64,000 bases of DNA from Marinobacter segnicrescens (GCF_900111555.1 NZ_FOHZ01000002.1:124001-188000); one strand, 5' to 3'. Counted from the stretch's first letter, positions 44,545 through 54,338 are shown. Numbers and translations are program-made. Notes: a model not told the origin generated them from the letters alone.

Positions 44545-47500
44545 CTACCGGGGCATCATGCGCACTTCAACCTGCTCGCTAAGGGGTCTGGGCTTACCAA
44601 GGTGGAAGCCCTGGGCGTAGTCCACTCCCAGCTGCCTGAGCTCGTCGACGATGGCCTGGTTTTCGACGAACTCCGCCACGGTTTTCAGGCCCATTTCCTG
44701 GGCAATGTTGTTAATCGATGCCACCATGACCCGGGCGGTGGAATCGACGCAGATATCGCGGACAAAGCTGCCGTCCACCTTTACATAATCCACCGGCAGA
44801 TTTTTCAGGTAGCCGAAGGAGGAGACGCCTGAGCCGAAATCATCCAGAGCAAAGGCACACCCAATGGCCTTGAGGCTGCGCATAAACTCAAGCGCCCGGC
44901 TGAGATGGCGATAGCGTTGGTTTCGGTAATCTCGAAACACAAAGACTGAGGCGGCACCCGCTCCCGTTTTATCCGTTCGTGGACGAATCCCAGAAAATCC
45001 TCGTCGGTTAGCGAATCGGCGGTTAAATTGATGCTGTAGTGGCCGGGATTGCCACCACACCGGCGGGCATGGTCACCGATCCAGGCAAGGGTATTGGCGA
45101 CCACCCACCGGTCGATGGCACAGGCCACGTTGTAGCGTTCGGCTGCCGGCATGAAGGCCCCCGGGGGCACGATCCGACCCTGTTCATCGAGCATCCTCAC
45201 CAGCACCTCGAATCGTTTCTGGCTTTCCGGTGGCGAGTTCAGTGACTGGATGGGCTGTACGAACAAACGTAACCGGTCATCGTCCAGGGCCTGCCTTATG
45301 CGGTTAACCCACTGCATCTCACCCTGGCGTTCCAGAAGCGCCTTATCATCGGTCTGGAAGACATGCACCCGATTGCGGCCGCTCTCCTTGGCGGCATAGC
45401 AGGCAGCGTCTGACGCCCTGAGCAATTCGGTAAGACCGTAGCCCTGGCCATCAATAGGCACCAGACCGATACTGACACCCACGGCGAAGGTACGGTCTTC
45501 CCAAGAAAACCGGAAGTTTTCCACCAGTTCCCGCACACTGTCCGCCATGGCCTGGGCTTCCTGGATACCGCAGTTCATCAAGATAATGCCGAACTCGTCA
45601 CCGCCCAGCCGGGCCAGCACATCGGTATCACGAACCCGGACCCGAAACAGGGCCGCCAACTGTCGCAAAAGTTCATCGCCGGCGATATGCCCGCAGGTAT
45701 CATTGACCACCTTGAACTGGTCGAGATCGAGGTAACAAAGAACATGGCAACTGCCGTGCTCGTCCGTATCCCGCAGGGAGTTGGAGAGACGCCGCTCGAA
45801 CTCGGCCCGGTTGATCAGGCCGGTTAGGGCATCGTGGGCCGCCTGGTGCTGGAGTTCGCGGGCCAGCTCCCGGGTGACCGAGATATCGATAAAGGTCAGC
45901 ACCACCCCCATCAGTACCCCCTCCTCATCACGGATCGGCGCCGCCGATTCCTGAACGGGCACCAGCACCCCATCCGCACGACGCAGGGCCCGATGGCGGG
46001 CACCGGCACTGGACGGCTGACGCCAGGGTTTGCGTAACACCGCGCGAACCGGGTCTGGCAAACGCTCCCCGCTGGCTTCATCCTCCAGCCGGAAAACATC
46101 GCTGACCGGGTGCCCCACGCCCTCGGACACCGAGAGACCGGTCAATTGCTGGGCTACCGGGTTCATATAGGTCACCAGACCGGTACGGTCAGTGGTAATG
46201 ACGCCATCGCCAATGGACGCAAGGGTGACCTGGGCCAGAGTCTTCTCCCGATGCAGTTGCTCTTCCACCCGCTTACGCTCGGTAATATCCCGGATCATCC
46301 CTGTGTAGAGCACCCGGGCCTCCTCGGCGTCGCGGCTGACCGTCAGTTCCGCCAGGAAATGGGAGCCGTCCCAGCGTCGACACACCACCTCTCGACGGAC
46401 CTCACCACCAGGCACAGGCAGCATGGCCGCCGGGTCCCAGTGACCCGGGTCCAGCAGGCGGGAAAAATGCACCGGGGCCGACTCCGACGGCAGGGCAAAC
46501 AGGCGCTGTGAACCGGGGTTATAACTGGTCAGCAGCCCCTGTCCGTCAAAGGTCACAATACCGTCACGGATCTCCCGCACGATGGATTGGGTCTTTTCGA
46601 CCGCCGCCCCCAGGGCGCGGATCACTCGGTTGTACTGGCTGGCGATCTGGCCCACCTCGGTAAAAGGCTCCACCGGCACCTCACCCTTGAACCCGCCAGC
46701 CTGAACATCCCCCTCCATGGCTTCCAGCAATTCGATCAGCTCGGTACGGGTGCCATGCTCGGAGATATTCAGGCCCAGTCGCTCTGCCTCAGCCTCTACC
46801 CGCAGTGGCCACCACCGGTTAATGAGCCGCAGGAAAACCCAGGCAACGCCAAAACTCCAGAGGCCACAGACCACAACGCCTTCGACCTGAACCAGCAATT
46901 GCTCACCAAAACCCAGGCCGGTACCCAACCGCCCGGGATCACCAAACAGCGCGACCGCCAGCGTGCCCCATATTCCGGCCGCCAGGTGAACCGGGATCGC
47001 GGCCACGGCATCATCAATCCGCAACCTTAGTAACAGGTCTCCCGCCAACAGCATTACCACTCCGCCCACAGCGCCGATGACCAGAGCGTCCAGGGCGGAA
47101 ATGACGTGGGCCGATGCCGTTACCGCCACCAACCCCGCCAACAATCCGTTCATTGGCAGGACCACGTCCGTGTTGCCCCGCAGCGCCCAGCTCACCAGCA
47201 GCACCGCCAAAACGCCTGAGATGCCTCCCAGCAACGTATTAACGACAATGCCCGGAACGGTGTCGTCTGCGCCAAGGGTGCTACCACCGTTAAAGCCGAA
47301 CCAGCCAAAGAACAGCAGCAGTGCACCCAACATGGCCAGTGGCAGGTTGGAGCCGGGAATGGCATGGCCATATTTTCCTGTCCCCTCGAAGCGCCCGATG
47401 CGTGGTCCGATCAGCAACAGCACCGCAAGCGCAACCCAGCCCCCCACACTGTGCACCACCGTGGCACCGGCGAAATCCACAAACCCCTGCCCGGCCAGCC

Positions 47501-47951
47501 AACCGGCACCCGTTCCCAGGACGCCTGCCCAGGCCCAGTGACCAAATACCGGATAAATCAGCCCTGCCACAAGCGCCCCCACCATCACATAGGCCGCAAA
47601 CCGCAAACGCTCGGCGGTAGCACCAGAGATGACGGTGACTGCGGTAGCACAGAACATGGCCTGGAACAGGAAAAACGCGGACAGCCAGGCCTCTTGCTGG
47701 CCCACGGGAGGCAGAAAGTGGGTGGTACCGGCCCAGCCGCCGTGGCTGAGCCCGAACATGACACCGAACCCAAACAACCAGTACAGCATGACGGCCAGGG
47801 CAAAGTCGGTCATGTTCTTCATGGCAACATTGATGGCGTTCTTGCTGCGGATCAGTCCGGATTCCAGGCACAGGAAACCCAGCTGCATGTTGAACACCAG
47901 GGCAGCGCATACCACCAGCCAGAGCACATCAAACAGGGACTTCTCACTCAT
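44545..47951 (-). pseudogene. Amt-PAS-PAS-GGDEF-EAL ammonium-sensing c-di-GMP protein, frameshifted in EAL
   Basis: A fusion of about 1135 residues if repaired. Residues 1-400 are a full Amt ammonium transporter: 'VDFAGATVVHSVGGW' and 'AIPVHLAAGIWGTL' carry the conserved Asp and the twin pore histidines. Two PAS domains follow (about 455-570 and 575-700), then GGDEF (ARLGGDEF with RxxD site RDTD) and EAL with 'EVLVRM' in place of EAL. In the EAL domain the frame breaks after 'FEITETNAIA': one base, probably a T on the plus strand near 44906, is missing, and the other frame continues 'LSRALEFMRSLKAIG', DDFGSGVSSF and 'VAEFVENQ' to 44545. It resembles Amt-sensor fusions that signal ammonium. 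Either the gene is broken or the base is a sequencing error. Confidence 0.88.
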
Positions 47952-48313
47952 GTTTTTCTCTTTAGCCGTCGGTGCTGATCCATGACGGCAAGGTCACCGA
48001 CCACTACCAATCGACGAAGGTTTAGCCATCCCTGGTCGGTACTTCCTTAACCGTCAGGTTGCTAAGCAGGAAGTGCGCCATTCCCGGTGCTGCCCCGGGA
48101 ACGCCACTGCAGCGGGGGCCAGAGCGCAACACAATGCATGCCTTTACCTCGCCATACGCACCTTTATGGCGCAAATTGGCACCGCCCTGTAAAAGTGCAC
48201 CATTTTGTTCCATTGCCACGGGCATCACGGAAAAGGGCAGCAACGAAACAACCCCTGTATACTCACTGCTCTCTCGAGAACCCGAACCCTATAAAGATGC
48301 AGGAGACTCCGAT
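47952..48313. other. 362-bp intergenic region between divergent Amt-fusion and SDR genes
   Basis: No gene is visible here. A -10-like TATACT lies at 48258-48263, about 50 bases before the SDR start, without a good -35. A TGCACCATTTTG sequence near 48197 resembles half of an NtrC site but has no matching partner. For the Amt gene I see only a weak AAAGAGAA ribosome site. Confidence 0.4.
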
Positions 48314-49201
48314 ATGACCATCCGACTGAACGACCAGGTTGCCATTGTTACCGGTGCCGGCGGCGGGCTGGGCCGTTGCCATGCGCTGGCGCTGGCAGCC
48401 CGTGGTGCGAAGGTTGTTGTTAACGACCTCGGTGCCGAGCCGGCCGAGGCGGTTGCCGAAGAAATCCGGGCGGCCGGGGGCGAAGCCGTCAGCCACGCCT
48501 GTTCCGTGTCCGATTACGATGCGGTGGAAGCCATGGTCAGCAAGGTCATGGACCAGTGGGGCCGGGTGGACATCCTGGTGAACAACGCCGGCATCCTGCG
48601 GGACAAGACTTTCGCCAAGATGGAACTGGACGATTTCACAACGGTGCTGGACGTCCACCTGATGGGGTCGGTGAACTGCACCAAGGCGGTGTGGGAAATC
48701 ATGCGTAACCAGCAGTACGGCCGTATTGTAATGACTACGTCGTCTTCCGGACTGTTCGGCAACTTTGGCCAGTCCAACTATGGTGCCGCCAAGCTGGCGC
48801 TGGTGGGCCTGATGCAGACCCTGAGCCTGGAAGGCCACAAGTACAACATCCGGGTGAACTCCCTGGCACCCACAGCGGCTACCCAGATGACCGAAGGTCT
48901 GATGCCTGCGGAAGTGCTGGAAAAGCTGAAGCCGGAGACCGTCTCTCCGGGCGTGGTCTTCCTGTGCTCCGAGGACGCCCCCAGCCGCACTATCCTGGCC
49001 GCTGGGGCCGGCTCCTTCGAGACCGCCCATATCACCCTGACCAAGGGTGTCTACATTGGTGACGATGAGGATGCCGCCGATCAGATCGCGGCCCACTTCG
49101 CGCAAATCTCTGACCGCACCGGCGACCAGGTGCCTGGCATGGGCAGCGCCCAGGGCCAGCAGGAGATCAGCAACCTGATTGCCAGCCAGCAGAAAGGCTG
49201 A
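48314..49201 (+). CDS. SDR resembling (3R)-hydroxyacyl-CoA dehydrogenase (MFE-2 type)
   Basis: A 295-residue SDR. Nucleotide binding is TGAGGGLG with 'VVVNDLG' after the second strand, where the Asp favours NAD. The other motifs are 'NNAGILRDKTFAKMELDDF', 'VMTTSSSGLFGNFGQSNYGA' and YGAAK. The 'NNAGILRDKTF' and 'SSGLFGNFGQSNY' wording is that of the dehydrogenase domain of peroxisomal multifunctional enzyme 2, which acts on (3R)-hydroxyacyl-CoA. A long C-terminal tail (from about 230) is also usual for that group. The ATG at 48314 follows CAGGAG. It fits lipid or alkane catabolism with alkK and the P450 nearby. Confidence 0.8.
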   Translation: MTIRLNDQVAIVTGAGGGLGRCHALALAARGAKVVVNDLGAEPAEAVAEEIRAAGGEAVSHACSVSDYDAVEAMVSKVMDQWGRVDILVNNAGILRDKTFAKMELDDFTTVLDVHLMGSVNCTKAVWEIMRNQQYGRIVMTTSSSGLFGNFGQSNYGAAKLALVGLMQTLSLEGHKYNIRVNSLAPTAATQMTEGLMPAEVLEKLKPETVSPGVVFLCSEDAPSRTILAAGAGSFETAHITLTKGVYIGDDEDAADQIAAHFAQISDRTGDQVPGMGSAQGQQEISNLIASQQKG

Positions 49202-49212
49202 CCACACACGTT

Positions 49213-49236
49213 ACTGATCAGGGATTCCTGGTCAGT
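49213..49236. terminator. Stem-loop between convergent SDR and tetR
   Basis: ACTGATCAGG (49213-49222) pairs with CCTGGTCAGT (49227-49236), with one wobble, around a GATT loop. The tetR stop codon (49232-49234) lies in the stem. No T-run follows. Confidence 0.45.
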
Positions 49237-49849
49237 GGCGTCCTTCCGAAACCAGGCTTTCAATCCCCGCCAGCATCATCTCGATACTGAACTGTGCATC
49301 CGTGTCACTCGTGCCATGGGCCGACGCTTCGTTTACGGGTTCCGGTTCACCGTACAGGGGGCGTAACCGCAGGCCATTGGCCGCCACATTGGCCATACCA
49401 ATACCGAACGTATAGAGCGCGCTGGTAGCTCGAGGCATATCCTGTTCCGCCACGCCGGCCTTGTGCAGTGCCCGCTGGATATAGTGAAAAATCTCCCGCT
49501 CCCGTTCGGTCCCCCAGGGGCTGGTGATCATGGGTGGAAACACCCGTGGATAGCGCTGGGCCAGCTGATGAAATCCCTGCCCCAACTGCCGCAAGGCTTC
49601 CTTCCAGTCCGCCGGCATCGGCTCCGGCAAAACCAGTTCTTCCTGGACCGTCTGGAACACCCCCTGCAACAGCGCCTGCTTGTTCTCCACGTGATGATAG
49701 AGAGACATGGCGTCCACCCCCAGCGCCCCAGCCAGCTTGCGCATGCTCAGGTCATCGGCGCCGTTTTCCTCAATCAGCGCCAGGGCTGCGCGATAGATTC
49801 GCTCCGGGCTCAGGGGTTGTCGTCGTTGCCGGGGGCTGGTGCGTGGCAT
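49232..49849 (-). CDS. TetR-family repressor of the P450 gene
   Basis: A 205-residue TetR-family regulator. The N-terminal helix-turn-helix reads 'PERIYRAALALIEENGADDL', then 'SMRKLAGALGVDAMSLYHHV' with the Tyr-His recognition helix. The C-terminal part resembles the TetR_C class ('WKEALRQLGQGFHQLAQRYP'), which binds hydrophobic ligands. It diverges from the P450-reductase fusion across a perfect 17-bp inverted repeat, and promoters for both directions overlap that repeat, so it probably represses both its own gene and the P450. A fatty acid or hydrocarbon is the likely inducer by analogy with BM3-type systems. A GTG one codon upstream (49852) is an alternative start. Confidence 0.87.
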   Translation of the reverse strand: MPRTSPRQRRQPLSPERIYRAALALIEENGADDLSMRKLAGALGVDAMSLYHHVENKQALLQGVFQTVQEELVLPEPMPADWKEALRQLGQGFHQLAQRYPRVFPPMITSPWGTEREREIFHYIQRALHKAGVAEQDMPRATSALYTFGIGMANVAANGLRLRPLYGEPEPVNEASAHGTSDTDAQFSIEMMLAGIESLVSEGRH

Positions 49850-49904
49850 CACAGGTTTCCTTGCTACATATTGATCGGTTCAATGATGCCCGGATCGTCG
49901 GTGA

Positions 49905-49957
49905 TTGACCAGCCTTACAGTGTAGGGTAGATTTTTATCAACCCTACACTGTAAGGC
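49905..49957. promoter_or_regulatory. TetR operator and divergent promoters
   Basis: A perfect 17-bp inverted repeat, GCCTTACAGTGTAGGGT at 49912-49928 and its complement at 49941-49957, is separated by 12 bases. Each arm contains TACAGTGTA or its complement, itself a palindrome, so two repressor dimers could bind with centres 29 bp apart. For the P450, -35 TTGACC (49905-49910) and -10 TAGATT (49928-49933) have 17-base spacing and straddle the left arm. A weaker leftward promoter (TTGCCT and TAAAAA) straddles the right arm. Confidence 0.8.
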
Positions 49958-49970
49958 AACAATAACGACC

Positions 49971-52900
49971 ATGAGCCATAACCCGGGCGCCTCCAGCCAG
50001 ACCCAGCCAGAACAGAACCTGCAGCCTTTCCCCCACCCGCCACGACTGCCGTTGCTGGGTAACCTGCTGCAGATCCCCAAAGACCATATGGCCCAGTACT
50101 TCCTGGAGGTCTCCCGGGATTTCGATGGCATTTTCGAGATGGATTTTGCCGGCACCAAAATTCCCTTCGCCTTCTCGGCGGACCTGGTTGAGGAACTCTG
50201 CGACGAGACCCGCTTCCGCAAGGTGATCCGCCCGCCACTGTCACTGCTACGGGATATCGTTGGCGATGGCCTGTTCACCGCCAAAAGTGACGAGGCCGCC
50301 TGGGGCAAGGCCCATCGCATCCTGATGCCGGCCTTCAGCCAGCGGTCCATGAAGGGCTATTTCGAGGCCATGCGGGAAGTGGCCGAGCAACTGTGCAATC
50401 ACTGGCAGGCCCATGAGGGCGAAGACCTGCTGGTGGCGGATGATATGACCCGGCTGACCCTGGATACCATCTCCCTGGCTGGCTTCAACTATCGCTTCGA
50501 CTCCTTCCAGTCCCGGGACCTGCATCCGTTCCTGGGGTCCATGGTGCGGGTACTCGCCGCCAATATGGCCAAGCTGACCCGTTTGCCGATGCTCGAGCGC
50601 TTCCGCAAGGACCCGCCGGACTACCTGGCCGATATCGATACCATGAACGAACTGGTGGACGAGGTGATCCGCCAGCGCCGTGAAAACCCCACCGACAGCA
50701 ATGACCTGCTCAACCTGATGCTGACGGCGGAAGACCCGGAGACCGGCGAGCCCCTGGACGACCTGAACATCCGCCACCAGGTGCTCACCTTCCTGGTCGC
50801 CGGCCATGAAACCACCAGCGGGCTGCTGACCTTTACGCTCTACTTCCTGCTGCGCAACCCCCATGTGCTGGCCCGGGCCTATGCCGAAGTGGACCGGGTA
50901 CTGCCCGGCGACACGGCTCCGGAGTACCGCCACCTGGCACAACTGGACGTGATTGAACGGGTGCTCAAAGAGTCCCTGCGCATGTGGCCCACCGCGCCGG
51001 CCTTCATGGTGGCGTCCTACGAGGATGAAGTGATCGGCGGCCGATACCGGCTGCCCCGCAACCAGGGCATCTCCATTCACCTGCCGTCCCTGCACCGGGA
51101 CCCGAAGGTGTGGGACAACCCGGATGTGTTCGATATCGACCGCTTCCTGCCGGAAAACGAGGCGAAGATCCACCCCCACGGCTACAAGCCCTTCGGCAAT
51201 GGCCAGCGGGCCTGCATCGGGCGGCAGTTTGCCCTGACCGAGGCCAAGCTGGCCCTGGCCATGATCCTGCAGCGCTTTGCCCTCTATGATCCCCACGATT
51301 ACCGGCTGGATATCAAGGAAACCCTGACCCTCAAGCCCGATCACTTCTATCTGCGGTTGCGCCGCCGCAAGGAACATGACCGGCTGGTGACCCATACCGC
51401 CAGTTTCGCAGTGAGCGAAGCCACTACACCGGAACACCACGGGGTCAGCGGCGAAGGCGAGCCCTTCACCGTTGCCTGGGGTTCCGCCCTGGGCACCGCC
51501 CGGGACATCGCCGAGGAGCTGGCCAACCGGGCCGGTGACCTGGACTTCGACGCCCGCAGCGTGCCCCTGGACGAGCTGTCGGAGAACCTCCCAGAAAGCG
51601 GAATACTGGTGGTGGTCACCGCCACCTACAACGGGTATGCACCGGACAGTGCCAGGGCCTTCGAGGCCCTGCTGGATGAAAAGGGCCTTTCCGGGATAAA
51701 ACGCCCGGGGCTGCGCTTTGCGGTCCTGGGTTGTGGTAACACCCAGTGGGTCAACTACCAGGCCTTCCCCCGTCGGGTGGATGATGCCCTGGCAACCACG
51801 GGCGCCACCCGCCTGCTGGAACGGGGTGCTGCTGACGGTAACGGCGACTTTGACGGGGCGGTCGAGGACTGGCTCGGCGACTTCTGGCAGACACTGGGAG
51901 AGTCGTCACAGCGCGATCCGGCCAGCATTGCCCGGCCCATCACCTTGGTGGACAGCCGCAATACCCGTGCTCAAGTGCTACCCGCGCGGGCGCAATGGCT
52001 GACTGTCATCCATAACCGTGAACTGGTAAAAGACGCGGATGCACTCCCGGACTTCACCGGCACCCGGACCCGGGCTTCGACCAGGGACATCCTGCTGGAG
52101 CTGCCGGAGGGCATGGACTACCAGACCGGGGACCACCTCGCTGTCTACCCCACCAACCGGGAGGACCTGGTCAACCGGGCCTGCCGACGCCTCCACGTAA
52201 CGCCCTCGGAGCTGGTCCAGACCGACAACCAGCACTGCCCCGCTCACCTGCCCACAGGCACCACCCTGAGCGTCGGCCAATTACTCGGCCAGTTCCTGGA
52301 GCTGCAGGAGCCCGCCAGCCGCAGGGATCTTCGGGTGCTGGCCGCTCACAGCCCCTGCCCCCATACCCGGGAATCACTGACGCAATTGGCCGAGAACAAC
52401 GATCGCTATCACCAGCAGATCCATGACCAGCGCCAGTCGGTTCTGGACCTGCTGGAACACTATCCGGCGGTGGAGCTGCCGCTGGAGGTCTTCGCCGCCC
52501 TGTGCCCGCCGCTGCGGCCCCGACTCTATTCCATTTCTTCCAGCGCCCTGACCCACCCGGGGCAAATACGCCTGACGGTAGGCACCGTCGCCGCGCCAGC
52601 CTGGTCCGGCCGCGGAGAATACCGGGGCGTGGCCACCAGCCTGCTGAAAGACCTGGACCCCGGCGATGAGGTTCTGGCGGAGATCCGCACGCCAACCCCG
52701 CCCTTCTCTCCGGTGGCCGATCCGGCGCAACCCATGATCCTGGTCGGCGCCGGCACCGGTCTTGCCCCCTTCCGGGCCTTCCTTGAGGAACGGAACCTGC
52801 AACGTCAACAGGGACAGGGCGTGGCCAGCAACCGCCTGTTTCCGGGCTGCCGCCACCCGGACCACGACCGCCTGTATGCCGACGAAATGGACCACTGGCA

Positions 52901-53192
52901 GGATCAGGGGGTCGTCACAATCTACCCGGCATACTCGGCGCTCGCGAACTACCCGCACCGCCACGTGCAGGACGCCCTCTGGGCGCAACGGGAAGAAGTC
53001 TGGCAATTGCTGGAAAGCGGCGCCCCGGTGTATGTCTGCGGCGACGGCGCCCGAATGGCGCCTGCGGTTCGGGACTGCCTGATCCGTATTGCCGAAGCCT
53101 GCGGCAGCCGATCCCGGGAGGAAGCCTCCCGGTGGCTGCAGGACCTGATGCAGAACGGCCGCTACCACCAGGATATTTTCGGTACCGGCTAA
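49971..53192 (+). CDS. Self-sufficient cytochrome P450-reductase fusion (CYP102/BM3 family)
   Basis: A 1073-residue fusion of a P450 (about 1-470) and a diflavin reductase with FMN (about 490-640), FAD and NADPH modules. The I-helix is AGHETTSG (277-284) and the heme ligand is C415 in 'FGNGQRACIGRQFA'. Reductase motifs are GSALGTARD, 'RPRLYSISSS', 'GAGTGLAPFRAFLEE' and 'VYVCGDGARMAPAV'. BM3 hydroxylates fatty acids below the omega end. By ungapped alignment with BM3, R47 and Y51, which hold the fatty-acid carboxylate, are T62 and F66 here; F81 and A82 are I96 and V97; F87 is kept (F102). The BM3 terminal Trp that stacks on FAD is a Phe. Substrate may therefore differ. Confidence 0.93.
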   Translation: MSHNPGASSQTQPEQNLQPFPHPPRLPLLGNLLQIPKDHMAQYFLEVSRDFDGIFEMDFAGTKIPFAFSADLVEELCDETRFRKVIRPPLSLLRDIVGDGLFTAKSDEAAWGKAHRILMPAFSQRSMKGYFEAMREVAEQLCNHWQAHEGEDLLVADDMTRLTLDTISLAGFNYRFDSFQSRDLHPFLGSMVRVLAANMAKLTRLPMLERFRKDPPDYLADIDTMNELVDEVIRQRRENPTDSNDLLNLMLTAEDPETGEPLDDLNIRHQVLTFLVAGHETTSGLLTFTLYFLLRNPHVLARAYAEVDRVLPGDTAPEYRHLAQLDVIERVLKESLRMWPTAPAFMVASYEDEVIGGRYRLPRNQGISIHLPSLHRDPKVWDNPDVFDIDRFLPENEAKIHPHGYKPFGNGQRACIGRQFALTEAKLALAMILQRFALYDPHDYRLDIKETLTLKPDHFYLRLRRRKEHDRLVTHTASFAVSEATTPEHHGVSGEGEPFTVAWGSALGTARDIAEELANRAGDLDFDARSVPLDELSENLPESGILVVVTATYNGYAPDSARAFEALLDEKGLSGIKRPGLRFAVLGCGNTQWVNYQAFPRRVDDALATTGATRLLERGAADGNGDFDGAVEDWLGDFWQTLGESSQRDPASIARPITLVDSRNTRAQVLPARAQWLTVIHNRELVKDADALPDFTGTRTRASTRDILLELPEGMDYQTGDHLAVYPTNREDLVNRACRRLHVTPSELVQTDNQHCPAHLPTGTTLSVGQLLGQFLELQEPASRRDLRVLAAHSPCPHTRESLTQLAENNDRYHQQIHDQRQSVLDLLEHYPAVELPLEVFAALCPPLRPRLYSISSSALTHPGQIRLTVGTVAAPAWSGRGEYRGVATSLLKDLDPGDEVLAEIRTPTPPFSPVADPAQPMILVGAGTGLAPFRAFLEERNLQRQQGQGVASNRLFPGCRHPDHDRLYADEMDHWQDQGVVTIYPAYSALANYPHRHVQDALWAQREEVWQLLESGAPVYVCGDGARMAPAVRDCLIRIAEACGSRSREEASRWLQDLMQNGRYHQDIFGTG

Positions 53193-53316
53193 AGATTCCC
53201 GGTCCGGGACCGACAACCTGAGGACGTACAAACGGAAACAAAGGTAGCCTGCAGTGTTACACCGCAATCAGCTACCCTGTTACGTCCAAAAGATGGCTGA
53301 AACCACCGGAAGTGCC

Positions 53317-54216
53317 ATGACTGAAGCCAGCGCCGTACCCCAGAAACTCCTGCTGTTCCGACTCGCCGGTAACCGCCTGTCGGCCCTTGGCACCCTGAAG
53401 ATCCGGGAGATCATGCCGATCCAGCGGCTGACCCAGATCCCCCACAGTCATCCGGCGGTTATGGGCACCATGAACTTCCGGGGTTCCGCGGTGCCGGTGA
53501 TCGACATGGCCGCTGCCGTGGGCTACCCGGCCCTGGATGCCGAGGCCCGCAAGACCGCCTCGATCATCGTCACCGATATCCAGCGCCAGGAAATCGGCTT
53601 CCTGGTGCGCAGCGTGGACCGCATTGTCGAGGCCAACTGGAAGCAGGTTCAGGCGCCACCGCGGGCCCTGGGCGACCAGGCGTTTATCACCGGCCTGCTG
53701 CAGATCGACAACGACCTGGTACAGCTGATGGACGTGGAGTTGCTGCTGGCCCGGGTATACCCGGAATCCATGCGCGCCAACCCCACCCAGCTCACCGACC
53801 TGGAACGGGAAACCCTCCGGGAGCAGCGCATCCTGGTGGTGGACGATTCCCAGGTGGCACGGCGCCAGCTCGCCGACGCCCTGGACCGGGAAAACATCCC
53901 CTACGAAGTCACCGGTAACGGCCAGACCGCTCTGGACCGAATCACCGAGGGCAACCGGGACCAGAACCCGGTCACCATCCTGGTCAGCGATATCGAGATG
54001 CCGGGCATGGACGGCTATGAACTCACCTTCCACCTGCGTGATGACCGCTCCATGCATCAGCCCTACATCATCCTTCACACATCACTGAACAGTGAGATGA
54101 GCGTCAGCTACGCGCAGCAGGTCGGCGCCAATGAAGCACTCACCAAGTTTGATGCGGAAGAGCTGCTGCACGCCATGTTGCGCGGCGCCAGTCATTCAGC
54201 AGTGGTTAGCGAGTAA
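53317..54216 (+). CDS. cheV: CheV-type chemotaxis coupling protein
   Basis: A protein of about 299 residues. The N-terminal CheW-like domain ('LLLFRLAGNRLSALGTLKIRE', here in part, and 'GTMNFRGSAVPVIDMAAA') links receptors to CheA. The C-terminal receiver domain contains 'ILVVDDSQVARRQLADAL', the phospho-acceptor Asp in 'VSDIEMPGMDGYEL' and the conserved Lys in 'EALTKFDAE'. Phosphorylation of CheV adapts signalling. The ATG at 53317 has GGAAG five bases upstream; in-frame starts at 53254 (GTG) and 53293 would add up to 21 residues. It lies downstream of the P450 gene without obvious functional link. Confidence 0.88.
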   Translation: MTEASAVPQKLLLFRLAGNRLSALGTLKIREIMPIQRLTQIPHSHPAVMGTMNFRGSAVPVIDMAAAVGYPALDAEARKTASIIVTDIQRQEIGFLVRSVDRIVEANWKQVQAPPRALGDQAFITGLLQIDNDLVQLMDVELLLARVYPESMRANPTQLTDLERETLREQRILVVDDSQVARRQLADALDRENIPYEVTGNGQTALDRITEGNRDQNPVTILVSDIEMPGMDGYELTFHLRDDRSMHQPYIILHTSLNSEMSVSYAQQVGANEALTKFDAEELLHAMLRGASHSAVVSE

Positions 54217-54338
54217 GGTTGAGCAGTCGCACCTGTTGGGTCTTTCCTGAACTTTTGATGACAGTCAGCTGAGACACAGGCCTGTAACGTTCGTCGTGTG
54301 CAATAGGCACCTATCGGGGCAACCCATGGGACACGACG

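Noticed and set aside
48160..48230. Possible sigma-54 promoter and NtrC site before the Amt-fusion gene
   Set aside because: TGGCAC and a GGTGCC...TTTGC string occur, but the GG-to-GC spacing is 9 bases, not 10, and only one NtrC half-site (TGCACCA) is present.
53193..53230. CGGTC/GACCG hairpin after the P450 gene
   Set aside because: Only five base pairs with a three-base loop and no T-run; not distinguishable from chance in GC-rich DNA.
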